Assembly: GCA_910587765.1 (NCBI GenBank)
Contig: CAJUNR010000031.1
Coordinates: 1 to 57,592 of the forward strand
DNA: 57,592 nt
Reading direction: 5' to 3'
DNA from: an uncultured Lachnospiraceae bacterium
GTDB taxonomy: Bacteria; Bacillota; Clostridia; Lachnospirales; Lachnospiraceae
The notes beneath the pieces are model-generated. The model was given only the letters and a program-made list of their open reading frames with translations, was not told the DNA's origin and did not search any database. Below are positions 35,212-44,075 of this stretch, piece by piece. Position numbers and translations under genes: made by a program. Position 1 is the stretch's first letter. Each line of letters starts with the position of its first letter.

Positions 35212-35240
35212 TTGATTTTCTGACGGAATAAGGATAAAAT
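35212..35240 (+). promoter_or_regulatory. promoter of the NCS2 permease gene
   Basis: TTGATT (35212-35217) and TAAAAT (35235-35240) are 17 nt apart, 30 nt before the start codon. The short leader leaves no room for a purine riboswitch. Confidence 0.6.
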
Positions 35241-35270
35241 AAGGGGGAAAAACAGGAGAGGGGATCTTTT

Positions 35271-36629
35271 ATGATTGAAAGACTATTTAAACTCAGTGAG
35301 AACAAAACGGATGTGAGAACAGAGGTAATCGGCGGCATCACTACTTTTATGACGATGGCGTACATTCTTGCGGTGAATCCTTCCATGCTTTCCGCGGCCG
35401 GAATGGATGCTACGGCAGTGCTTATGGCGACGTGTCTGGCTTCTTTTGTCGGTACGGTCGTCATGGCGCTTCTGGCAAATTATCCGTTTGCCCTCGCGCC
35501 GGGCATGGGGCTTAACGCCTATTTTGCCTTTACGGTATGCGGAGCATACGGTTATGACTGGCGCGTGGCGCTTCTGGCGGTATTCGCAGAGGGGATTCTG
35601 TTTATCATTCTGTCGCTTACCAGCGTCAGGGAAGCGATCTTCAATGCAATTCCGGGGGGACTGAAAAAAGGGGTCAGCGCCGGAATCGGATTGTTTATCG
35701 CGTTTGTCGGTTTGCAGGGCGGACATGTAATCGTAAACAGTGATTCCACGCTCACCACATATGTGAGTTTTGCAGAGCAGTTTCATACGCTTGGTATCTG
35801 CGCTCTGCTGGCGATCATCGGAACGCTGCTGATCGCGGTTCTTCATACGCGGAATGTCAAAGGTTCTATTCTAATCGGAATTGTGGTGACATGGGTCCTT
35901 GGCATGATCTGTCAGGCGGCAGGCATTTACCGGGTAGATGTGGAAAACGGGTTTTATTCGCTGTATCCGACGTTTGCCATAACGGATTTTTCAGCGCTGT
36001 CAAAGACGTTCGGCCAGTGCTTTACAGGTGATTTTTCCAAGGTCAGCATCGCCAATTTTGTTGTCGTTCTGCTGGCGTTCCTGTTTGTGGATATGTTTGA
36101 TACCATCGGAACACTGGTGGGCGTCGCCACCAAGGCGGACATGCTGGATGAGAATGAAAAGCTTCCGAATATCAAACAGGCGCTTCTGGCAGACGCAATT
36201 GCCACTTCCGCGGGCGCAGTGCTTGGCACTTCCACAACGACGACGTTTGTAGAAAGTTCGGCGGGAGTCGGCGCGGGGGCAAGGACCGGGCTTGCATCTA
36301 TGGTGACCGGATTTTTGTTCCTGATTTCCATCTTCTTTGCGCCGGTTTTTACGGCGATTCCGGGATTTGCCACTGCCCCGGCGCTGATTTTCGTCGGCTT
36401 CCTGATGGTATCTTCGATCATCCATGTAGATTTTGACGATCTGTCCGAAGCGATTCCGGCGTATCTGTGCATGCTTGCCATGCCGCTTGCGTACAGTATT
36501 TCGGAAGGAATTGCCATCGGAGTGCTCTCTTATGTGGCGGTCAATGCATGCTGCGGAAAAGCAAAGAAGATCACGCCGCTGATGTATGTGCTTGCCGTCC
36601 TGTTTATCTGTAAATATATTTTCCTGTAG
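35271..36629 (+). CDS. NCS2 family purine permease (AzgA-like)
   Basis: A 452-residue transporter with about 13 helices of the AzgA branch of nucleobase-cation symporters (guanine/hypoxanthine/adenine). Visible marks are RTEVIGGITTFMTMAYILAV (about 18-37), PFALAPGMGLNAYFAFTVC (about 71-89), FVDMFDTIGTLVGVATKADM (about 270-289) and LGTSTTTTFVESSAGVGAGA (about 315-334). Start 35271 follows AGGAGAGGGG. It has its own promoter and diverges from the TRIC-like gene. Confidence 0.92.
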   Translation: MIERLFKLSENKTDVRTEVIGGITTFMTMAYILAVNPSMLSAAGMDATAVLMATCLASFVGTVVMALLANYPFALAPGMGLNAYFAFTVCGAYGYDWRVALLAVFAEGILFIILSLTSVREAIFNAIPGGLKKGVSAGIGLFIAFVGLQGGHVIVNSDSTLTTYVSFAEQFHTLGICALLAIIGTLLIAVLHTRNVKGSILIGIVVTWVLGMICQAAGIYRVDVENGFYSLYPTFAITDFSALSKTFGQCFTGDFSKVSIANFVVVLLAFLFVDMFDTIGTLVGVATKADMLDENEKLPNIKQALLADAIATSAGAVLGTSTTTTFVESSAGVGAGARTGLASMVTGFLFLISIFFAPVFTAIPGFATAPALIFVGFLMVSSIIHVDFDDLSEAIPAYLCMLAMPLAYSISEGIAIGVLSYVAVNACCGKAKKITPLMYVLAVLFICKYIFL

Positions 36630-36725
36630 ATGAAGATTGATTTCGCAGAAGGTTTATGGATGGATTTTTTGCGGAGAACGTGCGGGTGAATACTCGGTTA
36701 AGAACCATAACGTGAAGGATGCGGC

Positions 36726-37355
36726 ATGAAGATAAGACAGAAATTTTCCAACTATGAAAAGATGAAGGACGAGATGGCAGGCACCTTTCTGCAGTATGAT
36801 CAGGAGCGGATGATCCGAAAATTTGGTCTGGAGCATGACGGGGCTTTTCTGTATCTTGGCTGTCTGAACCGGCACTACCGGATCAACCGCCAGAACGGGC
36901 AGGTGAGCTGGTCGGAGGATGCCTTTCGGACAGAAGAAAAGGCAGATTACAATGAGGCCATGACCATATACGACGTGCTCTGCTGTTCCGGAGAGGATTG
37001 CCATCCCGCCCATGAATGGGTTAATGTAAAAAGCCTTTCCTCCGTCCGGGGCGGCACTTTGGAAAAAGGCAGTGATTTTTTCCACAATGCCGGGAAATAT
37101 TTTGAAGGAAAGGCGGACGCGCTGAGCCGTGCATGTGAGAAGCTTGGAGGAAAAAGGCTGGAAAAGGGTGATGCGGCCTATGAACTGCCGTTGTTTCCGT
37201 TTCTTTCGACGATTGTACGCTTTTGGGATTCGGATGAAGAGTTTCCGGCCAGCCTGCAGATTCTGGTAGATAAAAATATCCTTGATTATATGCATTACGA
37301 AACGCTCATGTTTGCAATTTCACATTTATTGAACAGATTAAAAGAAGAGATGTGA
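36726..37355 (+). CDS. DUF3786-like protein
   Basis: A 209-residue soluble protein. The N-terminal part with FGLEHDGAFLYLGCLNRHYR, and the block MTIYDVLCCSGEDCHPAHEWV with two adjacent cysteines and a third one five residues on, recall DUF3786 proteins of anaerobes. The C-terminal part has FPFLSTIVRFWDSDEEFPAS and LQILVDKNILDYMHYETL. Its function is unknown; the cysteines might bind metal. The next gene starts 27 nt downstream. The assignment to DUF3786 is from memory of the pattern. Confidence 0.6.
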   Translation: MKIRQKFSNYEKMKDEMAGTFLQYDQERMIRKFGLEHDGAFLYLGCLNRHYRINRQNGQVSWSEDAFRTEEKADYNEAMTIYDVLCCSGEDCHPAHEWVNVKSLSSVRGGTLEKGSDFFHNAGKYFEGKADALSRACEKLGGKRLEKGDAAYELPLFPFLSTIVRFWDSDEEFPASLQILVDKNILDYMHYETLMFAISHLLNRLKEEM

Positions 37356-37382
37356 GGAGGAGAAAACAGGGGAGGATTCCAG

Positions 37383-38204
37383 ATGAATAATTTTAATGAG
37401 ATTGCCCGCAGTATTGCAAAGGATGCGGTACAATATGCCGCGCAGAACGGAACGACGCTTGATTATACAAGGGAAAGTGTCGAGAACGTTGATATGTTTC
37501 TTGAAACTTTTCATGACAGTCTTGACAGCTATGAGGGCGATAAGGGTGCAAAAACCCTGTGGAATGCGGCAGTTTTGTTCGGAACCTATATCGGGGAGAC
37601 GCTGCTGCGCTGCGGACTGGCGGAGAAAGGGTTTGTCTGGGTTGAGGACGACGGACTTCCCGTACTCAGCATTCCCGGCAGCGAGACTTCCGCTTCGCCC
37701 ATTACCAAAGCCCACAAACGGATTCTTAACGGCGCGGAGGACAGCCTGAAAAGCTTTGTCGACGTAGTATTCTCTGTTGTGAACGGCGAATGGCCGAAAA
37801 CAGGAGTGCTGCGGGTTCCTGATGTGGAAACGGCAAGCGGTGAGAAAACGGAGAGAATCGTTTTGAAAGAAACGGATTACTACATATCCCTGGTTGCGGA
37901 GGGGAAAGAGGATTTCGTGATTTTCAAATCTCATGATGGATTTTTTCAGTTTTACGGAGTCGGCGATCAATTCGTCTGCGAAGCCTGGTTCCATCTGAAC
38001 GGACGCAGGGCGTATGCGCTGATTAATCCCGACTGCGCGGATACGAGGCGCGTAGACCTTGTCACGCCGTTTGGCCGGTATACTCCGAGAAAGCGGGATA
38101 TTATTTCGCTGGAGCAGTTGGAAACAGCCGTGCATGCGTATTTCTCCAATCTTGAGGAAGCGGATTTTCTCGCAAAAGTCCCCTATGAGAAAATGGAAAT
38201 GTAG
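37383..38204 (+). CDS. hypothetical protein
   Basis: A 273-residue soluble protein with no recognised domain. An alpha-helical first part (about 1-75) contains KTLWNAAVLFGTYIGETLLR. A mixed middle part follows, and a beta-rich second half (about 140-235) contains LKETDYYISLVAEGKEDFVI and DGFFQFYGVGDQFVCEAWFH. The N-terminal helix pattern is like that of DUF3806-type immunity or stress proteins, but I am not sure. A strong terminator 42 nt behind the stop closes the two-gene unit with the DUF3786-like gene. Confidence 0.6.
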   Translation: MNNFNEIARSIAKDAVQYAAQNGTTLDYTRESVENVDMFLETFHDSLDSYEGDKGAKTLWNAAVLFGTYIGETLLRCGLAEKGFVWVEDDGLPVLSIPGSETSASPITKAHKRILNGAEDSLKSFVDVVFSVVNGEWPKTGVLRVPDVETASGEKTERIVLKETDYYISLVAEGKEDFVIFKSHDGFFQFYGVGDQFVCEAWFHLNGRRAYALINPDCADTRRVDLVTPFGRYTPRKRDIISLEQLETAVHAYFSNLEEADFLAKVPYEKMEM

Positions 38205-38245
38205 ACCGCTTTTTCTAATTGAATATGTTGTTTATCCACGGATGC

Positions 38246-38281
38246 AAAACGGAACAGGATTCTAAATTCCTGTTCCGTTTT
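38246..38281 (+). terminator. strong bidirectional terminator
   Basis: AAAACGGAACAGGA (38246-38259) pairs perfectly with TCCTGTTCCGTTTT (38268-38281), a 14-bp stem with an 8-nt loop; the stem itself supplies the T run. It separates the hypothetical gene from the sigma factor operon. Confidence 0.85.
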
Positions 38282-38438
38282 GACGTAATCGAATCGGCAA
38301 AAGGAAGAAAACAAAAAATGAAAAATAAAATGAGGAGGGATGTCACATTTCCGTTTTGCCATGTGTTTTATTAATAGAAAGGCGTGATCTTTGATCAGGA
38401 GTCGGCAGATAAAAACGGGGACAGCCGAAGGCGGTGAT

Positions 38439-38945
38439 ATGTTGGAGAAAAGGATGGACAGCCTGGGTCAGAGCGTGGAGGAGGTTTTTGAGGAATATGG
38501 CAATATGCTCTACCGGATCGCTTTTGTGATGATGAAAAATGTTTATGACGCTGAGGATGTCGTGCAGGATACATTGATTAAATATATGGAGCACAGGAAG
38601 AGCGGAAAACTTTTTGATACGGGGGAGCATCGGAAAGCGTGGTTGATCCGGGTGGCTGTCAACCTCTGTAAAAACAGGCTGCGCTTTTATAAGAATCATC
38701 CAAAGATCGGGATGGAACAGTTGTCCCGGTATTATGAGGAAAGGGAAGATACCTGGCTGATGGACAGCCTTTTGCTTCTGCCGTCCAAATACAGGGAGAT
38801 ACTGCTTTTGCACTATGTGGAAGGGTATCCAGGCAGGGAGATCGCCGGAATGTTGAGACTTTCGGAGGCCGCTGTCAGGAAACGCCTGGAGAGAGGACGG
38901 GAGAAGCTCCGGAGGCTCCTGGAGGAGCAGTCGGTGCATTTATGA
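38439..38945 (+). CDS. ECF-type RNA polymerase sigma factor
   Basis: A 168-residue sigma-70 family protein. Region 2 (about 10-80) carries YGNMLYRIAFVMMKNVYDAE and DVVQDTLIKYMEH; region 4 (about 105-165) carries LPSKYREILLLHYVEGYPGR and the recognition helix LRLSEAAVRKRLERGREKLR. ATG 38439 is chosen over a TTG at 38391 because it directly precedes region 2 and follows AAGGCGGTGAT. The stop overlaps the next gene (ATGA), which encodes a putative anti-sigma factor. A sequence TGTCACATTTCC-GTTTTGCCATGTG at 38341 could be an ECF-type autoregulated promoter, but this is a guess. Confidence 0.85.
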   Translation: MLEKRMDSLGQSVEEVFEEYGNMLYRIAFVMMKNVYDAEDVVQDTLIKYMEHRKSGKLFDTGEHRKAWLIRVAVNLCKNRLRFYKNHPKIGMEQLSRYYEEREDTWLMDSLLLLPSKYREILLLHYVEGYPGREIAGMLRLSEAAVRKRLERGREKLRRLLEEQSVHL

Positions 38946-39676
38946 AAGGAGTGAGGCGTGTCATGGAAAAAAAGGCGTGGGATGAGAAAAGAAGGCCGGG
39001 GCAGGAACAAAAGATATCAAAGGAAAAGGAAGAAAACCGTCTGCGGGATGCAGTCTGCAAAATCGTGCCTGACGATGGGGCGAAAGAACGTATCATAGAA
39101 AGGGCGAAGGCCGGAAAACGAAGCAGGAGACGGCCGGCGCCCCGGATATCGGCGGCGGTTTTCGCGGTTTGTCTGTTTCTTGCCTTTCTGTGTCTGGTAA
39201 AGCCAGGGGTTGTCGGGGAAGAGGTGGTGGTCTATGCCGCCACGGAAGAACACGGCTGGCAGAAGCTTGTTGAGGGGGAACGGATCCTGCTAAAGATGGA
39301 GCCGTTTGAGATTCCCGAAGAAGGTGAAGATATCGAGCCTTTTGATGATATGGGGAGATGTACTTATTATCCTTATATTTGTACATTTCGGCTGGAAATG
39401 CCGGAAAATTACCTCTATGACAAACAGTTTATCACGCTCAGGGACGATTTTATCGGAGAAAGGGGAGGCAGGATCGAATGGCTGGTGGCGCCGGAGCGGC
39501 CGGAAGATGCGGGTCAGATCTTTCAGGGAGAATTATCGCTTTGGATCGTGGATGAAGACCGGGTGCGGATGGGTAGATTGGAGCTGGAGTTTACAAAAGA
39601 GGGTGGAAAGTGCTACGCAGAATTGAAACGTGTGTGGGAAAGTGAAGTCTGCAGAAAAAGAAAACATAAAAGTTGA
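38942..39676 (+). CDS. putative membrane-bound anti-sigma factor
   Basis: A 244-residue protein. A charged cytoplasmic part of about 65 residues (RLRDAVCKIVPDDGAKERII) is followed by one membrane helix (about 72-91, AAVFAVCLFLAFLCLVKPGV) and an outer domain of about 150 residues with no recognised fold. This is the layout of many anti-sigma factors, and the gene overlaps the sigma factor by 4 nt. The zinc-binding HxxxCxxC motif of classic ZAS proteins is absent. The outer domain contains YYPYICTFRLEMPENYLYDK. Role inferred from position and topology. Confidence 0.6.
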   Translation: MKGVRRVMEKKAWDEKRRPGQEQKISKEKEENRLRDAVCKIVPDDGAKERIIERAKAGKRSRRRPAPRISAAVFAVCLFLAFLCLVKPGVVGEEVVVYAATEEHGWQKLVEGERILLKMEPFEIPEEGEDIEPFDDMGRCTYYPYICTFRLEMPENYLYDKQFITLRDDFIGERGGRIEWLVAPERPEDAGQIFQGELSLWIVDEDRVRMGRLELEFTKEGGKCYAELKRVWESEVCRKRKHKS

Positions 39677-39694
39677 AAGATAAGGAGGGGAGCA

Positions 39695-40927
39695 TTGTAT
39701 CACTATATAGGAAAGTGCATAAAACGACAGAAGAGCAGGAGCATTCTGGTGATTCTTGTAAACGGTGTGTTGGCAGTTTTACTGAATCTGTATTTTGGGA
39801 TGATCGGCAGTTATCGAACACAGCTTGCGGAGCTGGCGGCAAATACGCCCGTCAAATGTACGGTCACCAATCCGGACGGAACGAGGGAGGTGGGCATTGC
39901 CGTAAGCAGCGATACCCTGCGGGAACTGCAGGCGGCCGGACAGATCAAGGGGCTGGACTGTTCCACCCGGATTAAGGCGGGTTTCGGGGAATTTGAAAAA
40001 GCCTTCTGGGAGGGAAATTTGAATCTGGATGTGAGCGCGGTTAATAAAATAGACAGCACGGTGCTGCCTCCTGATATAAAAGTTTCCTATCAGGAGGGAT
40101 GGGACGAAACCCTCTTTGCAGGGGCGGAGAAGGTGTGCGTCCTGAGAAAGTCCGATATGGAGGAGCAGGACTTTTCCTGTGGGGATGAGATCCCTTTTAC
40201 GGCGTACTATTACCTCTATAATGACGGCAGGAGGGATGTGGATATTCTGGAACTGGGATATCTGCGTCTGAAAGTGGTAGGACAGATCGACGATTCCGAC
40301 CCGGCGGCCTCCGGAAATTATCCGGATATGCTGATGCCTTTTCAGGCCTTGTGGGACGAGTTCGAGGCGCGTCAGATTGATTTTACGGCGGAGGCAGTGT
40401 CTTTTTATGTGAAAGATCCCCTTGCTCTGAACGCTTTTAAAGAGGAGATGGGACAGATCGGGGAGTATGGCTTTTTTGAGATTTATAAGGGGGAGAACGC
40501 CAGGTTCTCTTACCGGGGAAGCGCCCTGTATGTGCAGGACGGCGTCTTTCTCACTATGGCGGAACGGCTGAAAACGGCGATCCGGATGCTCGCGGCGTTT
40601 CGGGTCCCCATGGGGATTCTGATCTTCGTCGTGGGCTATGTGATCAGTCATCTGCTGGTAAACGGCAGAGTGAAAGAGTTTGCCCTGTTCCGTTCGCTGG
40701 GAGTGGGATCTTTTTGCGCGGTGCGGGCGCTCTGGTGTGAGCAGATGGCTCTGGCGTTTGTGGGAAATATCATTGGAGGTACGGCGGCGCTCTTTGCGGG
40801 ACGGCAGAGTATACGGGAGATTCTGACCGTATGCGGAGTAACCTTTTTCGGGTATCTGCTGGGGACGATGGCGGCGCTTGTGTTTCTGGCGCGGGAAAGG
40901 CCGTTGGAGCTTTTGACGTCGGAGTAG
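39695..40927 (+). CDS. FtsX-like ABC transporter permease, first of two
   Basis: A 410-residue membrane protein with one N-terminal helix (about 18-36), an outer domain of about 250 residues and three C-terminal helices (about 305-400) containing ILIFVVGYVISHLLVNGRVK and EFALFRSLGVGSFCAVRALW, the FtsX/MacB coupling region. The start is a TTG at 39695 placed behind the strong site AAGGAGGGG. It lies 18 nt after the anti-sigma gene and so probably belongs to the sigma operon. No ABC ATPase gene adjoins it. Confidence 0.75.
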   Translation: MYHYIGKCIKRQKSRSILVILVNGVLAVLLNLYFGMIGSYRTQLAELAANTPVKCTVTNPDGTREVGIAVSSDTLRELQAAGQIKGLDCSTRIKAGFGEFEKAFWEGNLNLDVSAVNKIDSTVLPPDIKVSYQEGWDETLFAGAEKVCVLRKSDMEEQDFSCGDEIPFTAYYYLYNDGRRDVDILELGYLRLKVVGQIDDSDPAASGNYPDMLMPFQALWDEFEARQIDFTAEAVSFYVKDPLALNAFKEEMGQIGEYGFFEIYKGENARFSYRGSALYVQDGVFLTMAERLKTAIRMLAAFRVPMGILIFVVGYVISHLLVNGRVKEFALFRSLGVGSFCAVRALWCEQMALAFVGNIIGGTAALFAGRQSIREILTVCGVTFFGYLLGTMAALVFLARERPLELLTSE

Positions 40928-40985
40928 GATAACAGGCGTTGACAATTGCAGAAAGGTTCCGGGACAGGAGGGGGACAGAGGAAAC

Positions 40986-42920
40986 ATGAAAAACTGCGTA
41001 AAACAGATGCTGCGTACGCCGGTGCAGTCGGCGCTTATGATGATATTGATCATGATCGTGACGGCGATGCTTGCGCTTGGCGGCAATCTCTGGATGACCA
41101 GCCACAGGCTGGCAAAGGATTATGAGGATGATTTTATCACCATTGGGACGGTTGTTCAGAAACCGGATACGATGCGGGAACGTCAAGTATGGGATGCAGA
41201 GAAAGGGGACTATCTGCTGTACAAAGACGCTGTCTATCATCGGTATGTCACGGAGGAGGACCTGGATTTTCCGGAGGCGGTCTATCTCACAAAGCCGGAA
41301 AAGCGGGTGTACTGGGGGTCTTATACGCCGGAATATCTTCATGCGCCTAAAATGAATGCGTATAGAATAGACGATATGGGGTTTGTGGCGGAATTTTCTC
41401 CTCTGGAGGACTGTGTCCCGAATGAGTCTGTAAAGATTCGGATTACGAAGGTTTTGGGAAGCAGTAAGACGGAGGAGGGCAATATCTTATGGTTCTGTGA
41501 CCACTATAATGAGGAGCCGTATGAACTGAAAGCAGACAAGACCTATATAGCGAGGATTTATGCGGCAGAATACAGACATGGAAAAAGGTGGGAGGAGATG
41601 GGAAGCGAGTATCCGGAACTGGGATATGCGTGTTCACCGGAAAACCTGACGCTGTATACCCCGGACGGAAGCAGGATCGATGATCCCCTTGAAGTCCGGA
41701 GCATCTATGAGGTTTCGGAAGGATTTTATAACACGGACATCGGGAAACGGTTTTTGGCACTGGCCGATATGTCGGTTTTCATGTATGATACACAGCCTGT
41801 GGTGGGGACGAACAGCACAGATCTGTTGATGCCTTTCTATGAGCGGAATGCCTGGGTGTACGAGGGACGATATCCTACGGCGGAGGAGTATGAGAACGGA
41901 AGCGCGGTATGCCTTGCGCCTGGAGTCTTTGCTGAAAACAACGGTTTATCGGTGGGAGATCAGGTGACGGCCAGACTTTATTTTACAGATGCCAGAAGGG
42001 GGCCTGAACATCTTCCGAGTTTCAGCTTTTCAATCGTTGGCCTGGATGGGAAACTGTTGGAGCCGTTTGAGGAGAAAGTATATACGATTGTCGGCCTTTA
42101 TGATTATAAGCCCGGCGCAGAGGGGATCGGAGCCGATGAACTGATTGTGCCGCTGGAATCTGTCCATAATCAAATGGAAAATATTGTGGATTACGGGGCG
42201 ATGGCGGATTTCAACACTTCTTTTCGGATCGAGAACGGAAAGATTGCGGATTTTCTGCAAATCAGCGCGGAACACGGCGCGGACAATCTTACCTTTACCT
42301 TTTACGACAGAGGCTATTCCGTCTTGATGGAAGGAATCCGGAATCTGAATAATATGTCGGTGACGCTGTTGGCCATGGGGTTGATCGCAGCAGTGATACT
42401 GACTTTGCAGATATCCCATATCTATGTCACAAAGCAGAAAAGGAGACTTTCGATCGAGCGTCTGATGGGGATGACAGGAAAACGGTGCAGACAGGTCAGT
42501 CTGTTGGGCATCCTGCTCCTTCTGCTTCTGGGCACGGTTCCCGGCGCAGCGGCGGGAACGGCGCTTGCCGGGAAGATCAGCGTGGGGGACGCCGGGCAGG
42601 GGAACAAAGATGCCGGGGAAGAAGCGGACCCGGGGCAGACGGAGACAGATTCAGGCAGCGAAACGGCTGCAGGACAGCCGGCAGACACAGAAGAAACGTT
42701 CAGCCGGAAGTACAGCAACCTTGGTTTGTCGGTTGAAAATGATATGGACATATCCGGTCAGAACAAGGGAGACCCGGCAGTCTCCTGTGCAATGGGCGCA
42801 CTGGTGCTGCTTCTGGGTTTTGGATTTTCAGACATAAGAATGAGAAAGCTGCTAAGAGGAGAGCCATTGCATCTGCTGGAAGAAAGTGCGGAAGAAAAAA
42901 GGTGCAGACGCAGTCTGTAA
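40986..42920 (+). CDS. FtsX-like ABC transporter permease, second of two
   Basis: A 644-residue membrane protein: N-terminal helix (about 15-34), a large outer domain (about 40-455), then helices at about 458-480, 502-525 and 598-615. ISHIYVTKQKRRLSIERLMG (about 479-498) is the FtsX/MacB coupling loop. A polar, low-complexity insert rich in G, E, D and T (about 535-580) separates the last two helices. It follows the first permease by 58 nt and may form a heterodimer with it. The transported or sensed substrate is unknown, and no ATPase is nearby. Confidence 0.75.
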   Translation: MKNCVKQMLRTPVQSALMMILIMIVTAMLALGGNLWMTSHRLAKDYEDDFITIGTVVQKPDTMRERQVWDAEKGDYLLYKDAVYHRYVTEEDLDFPEAVYLTKPEKRVYWGSYTPEYLHAPKMNAYRIDDMGFVAEFSPLEDCVPNESVKIRITKVLGSSKTEEGNILWFCDHYNEEPYELKADKTYIARIYAAEYRHGKRWEEMGSEYPELGYACSPENLTLYTPDGSRIDDPLEVRSIYEVSEGFYNTDIGKRFLALADMSVFMYDTQPVVGTNSTDLLMPFYERNAWVYEGRYPTAEEYENGSAVCLAPGVFAENNGLSVGDQVTARLYFTDARRGPEHLPSFSFSIVGLDGKLLEPFEEKVYTIVGLYDYKPGAEGIGADELIVPLESVHNQMENIVDYGAMADFNTSFRIENGKIADFLQISAEHGADNLTFTFYDRGYSVLMEGIRNLNNMSVTLLAMGLIAAVILTLQISHIYVTKQKRRLSIERLMGMTGKRCRQVSLLGILLLLLLGTVPGAAAGTALAGKISVGDAGQGNKDAGEEADPGQTETDSGSETAAGQPADTEETFSRKYSNLGLSVENDMDISGQNKGDPAVSCAMGALVLLLGFGFSDIRMRKLLRGEPLHLLEESAEEKRCRRSL

Positions 42921-42970
42921 CAGAGAAAAGACGAAAATCAGTTCGGAATTTCGGAATACAGGAGCTTGCT

Positions 42971-43033
42971 GAACATATTGTTTTATCCGGAGCATGTAGT
43001 ATAATACAATCAATACGGACAGCAGGAGGAACC
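42971..43033 (+). repeat. duplicated promoter/leader, copy A
   Basis: This stretch, ending in ACAGCAGGAGGAAC, recurs at 44001-44070. TTGTTT (42978-42983) and TATAAT (43000-43005) with a 16-nt spacer form a promoter, and AGGAGG precedes the DUF554 start. The two copies differ by a few substitutions and short insertions; copy B has an 18-nt spacer. Confidence 0.75.
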
Positions 43034-43037
43034 ACAT

Positions 43038-43766
43038 ATGACGGGACTGGGAACGTTGATCAACGCCGCCGCGATTCTGGCGGGAGGAATATTGGGACTG
43101 ACTTTTGGAAAATTCATGAAGCCGCGCTATCAGGAGACGCTGACCATGGCCTGCGGCGTCAGCGTGATCTTTCTCGGCATTGCCGGCGCCATGGAAAAGA
43201 TGATGACGGTTACTGCCGAGGGACTGGTAAGCGGCGGCACCATGATGATTATCGGTAGTTTTGTGCTGGGGTCTCTGCTGGGAGAATGGATGAACATCGA
43301 ACAGCATCTGGAGGAATTTGGCGACTGGCTGAAAAGGAAGACCGGCAGCAGCCGGGATCATCAGTTTGTGGACGGTTTTGTCACGGCTTCTTTGACGGTA
43401 TGTATCGGCGCCATGGCCGTGGTGGGCGCAATTCAGGACGGCATCTACGGCGATTATTCGATTCTGCTTGCCAAGGCGGCGCTGGATTTTATCATCATTC
43501 TGGTGATGAGCGCGTCTATGGGAAAGGGCTGCCTGTTTTCCGCGGTTCCGGTGGGGCTGTTTCAGGGCGCTGTCACTCTTCTGGCCAGGCTGATTGAGCC
43601 GTTTATGACAGAGGCGGCTCTTAATAATCTGTCCCTGACAGGCTCCATGCTGATCTTCTGCGTGGGCGTCAATCTGCTGTGGGGGAAAAAGGTAAAGGTG
43701 GCCAATATGCTGCCTGCGCTTTTGGTTGCGGTAATCTGGGCAGTATGCAGGGAATATCCTCTGTAA
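43038..43766 (+). CDS. DUF554 family membrane protein
   Basis: A 242-residue protein with about seven helices, typical of DUF554 (B. subtilis YdfK). It starts MTGLGTLINAAAILAGGILG and contains the conserved blocks TLTMACGVSVIFLGIAGAME (about 35-54), GSLLGEWMNIEQHLEEFGDW (about 78-97) and GFVTASLTVCIGAMAVVGAI (about 113-132). Its function is unknown; a transporter or channel is plausible. The last residues CREYPL are encoded by a 20-nt stretch that also occurs inside the toxin gene at 46055-46393. CAGGAGGAACCACAT precedes the start. Confidence 0.85.
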   Translation: MTGLGTLINAAAILAGGILGLTFGKFMKPRYQETLTMACGVSVIFLGIAGAMEKMMTVTAEGLVSGGTMMIIGSFVLGSLLGEWMNIEQHLEEFGDWLKRKTGSSRDHQFVDGFVTASLTVCIGAMAVVGAIQDGIYGDYSILLAKAALDFIIILVMSASMGKGCLFSAVPVGLFQGAVTLLARLIEPFMTEAALNNLSLTGSMLIFCVGVNLLWGKKVKVANMLPALLVAVIWAVCREYPL

Positions 43767-44000
43767 AAAATCGGCGCTGCTCTCATACATACCTCCTGCC
43801 AGCTTTAGCTAATTCTTCATCGGAAGTATGAATCTTATGATCTCCTTTGTCAACTTTGTTAATTTCTGTCAGTATAGCATGAAATAATATGGATTAAAAG
43901 GATAAAATCCGGAGGACTTACGGTACTTTGTCCGAAAGTTCCGCAGGCGGGCCTGGCCTGAAGAAAACCGTCGATGGAAGTCGGGGGATTTTTGAAATGG
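43767..44000. other. intergenic region with a possible minus-strand gene remnant
   Basis: On the minus strand an open frame without start codon (about 43788-43872) reads in part NKVDKGDHKIHTSDEELAKA and ends RRYV, just before AGGAGGTATGTATGA. It looks like the end of a small protein such as an antitoxin, but I cannot assign it. With the toxin-like 20-mer next to it at the DUF554 stop, it may be a decayed toxin-antitoxin unit. The rest shows nothing recognisable. Confidence 0.3.
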
Positions 44001-44070
44001 TTGAAAATATTGTTTTATCCAGGCCATGTATAGTATAATACAAACAATCCATACAGACAGCAGGAGGAAC
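44001..44070 (+). repeat. duplicated promoter/leader, copy B
   Basis: Second copy of the leader found before the DUF554 gene. TTGTTT (44010-44015) and TATAAT (44034-44039) are 18 nt apart, and the ribosome site CAGCAGGAGGAACTG is kept. It drives a short reading frame and the HEAT-like gene. Confidence 0.75.
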
Positions 44071-44075
44071 TGTAT

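Noticed and set aside
35101..35270. Purine riboswitch before the NCS2 permease
   Set aside because: I looked for the conserved three-way junction with its TATA and loop motifs and did not find it; the promoter leaves only about 25 nt of leader.
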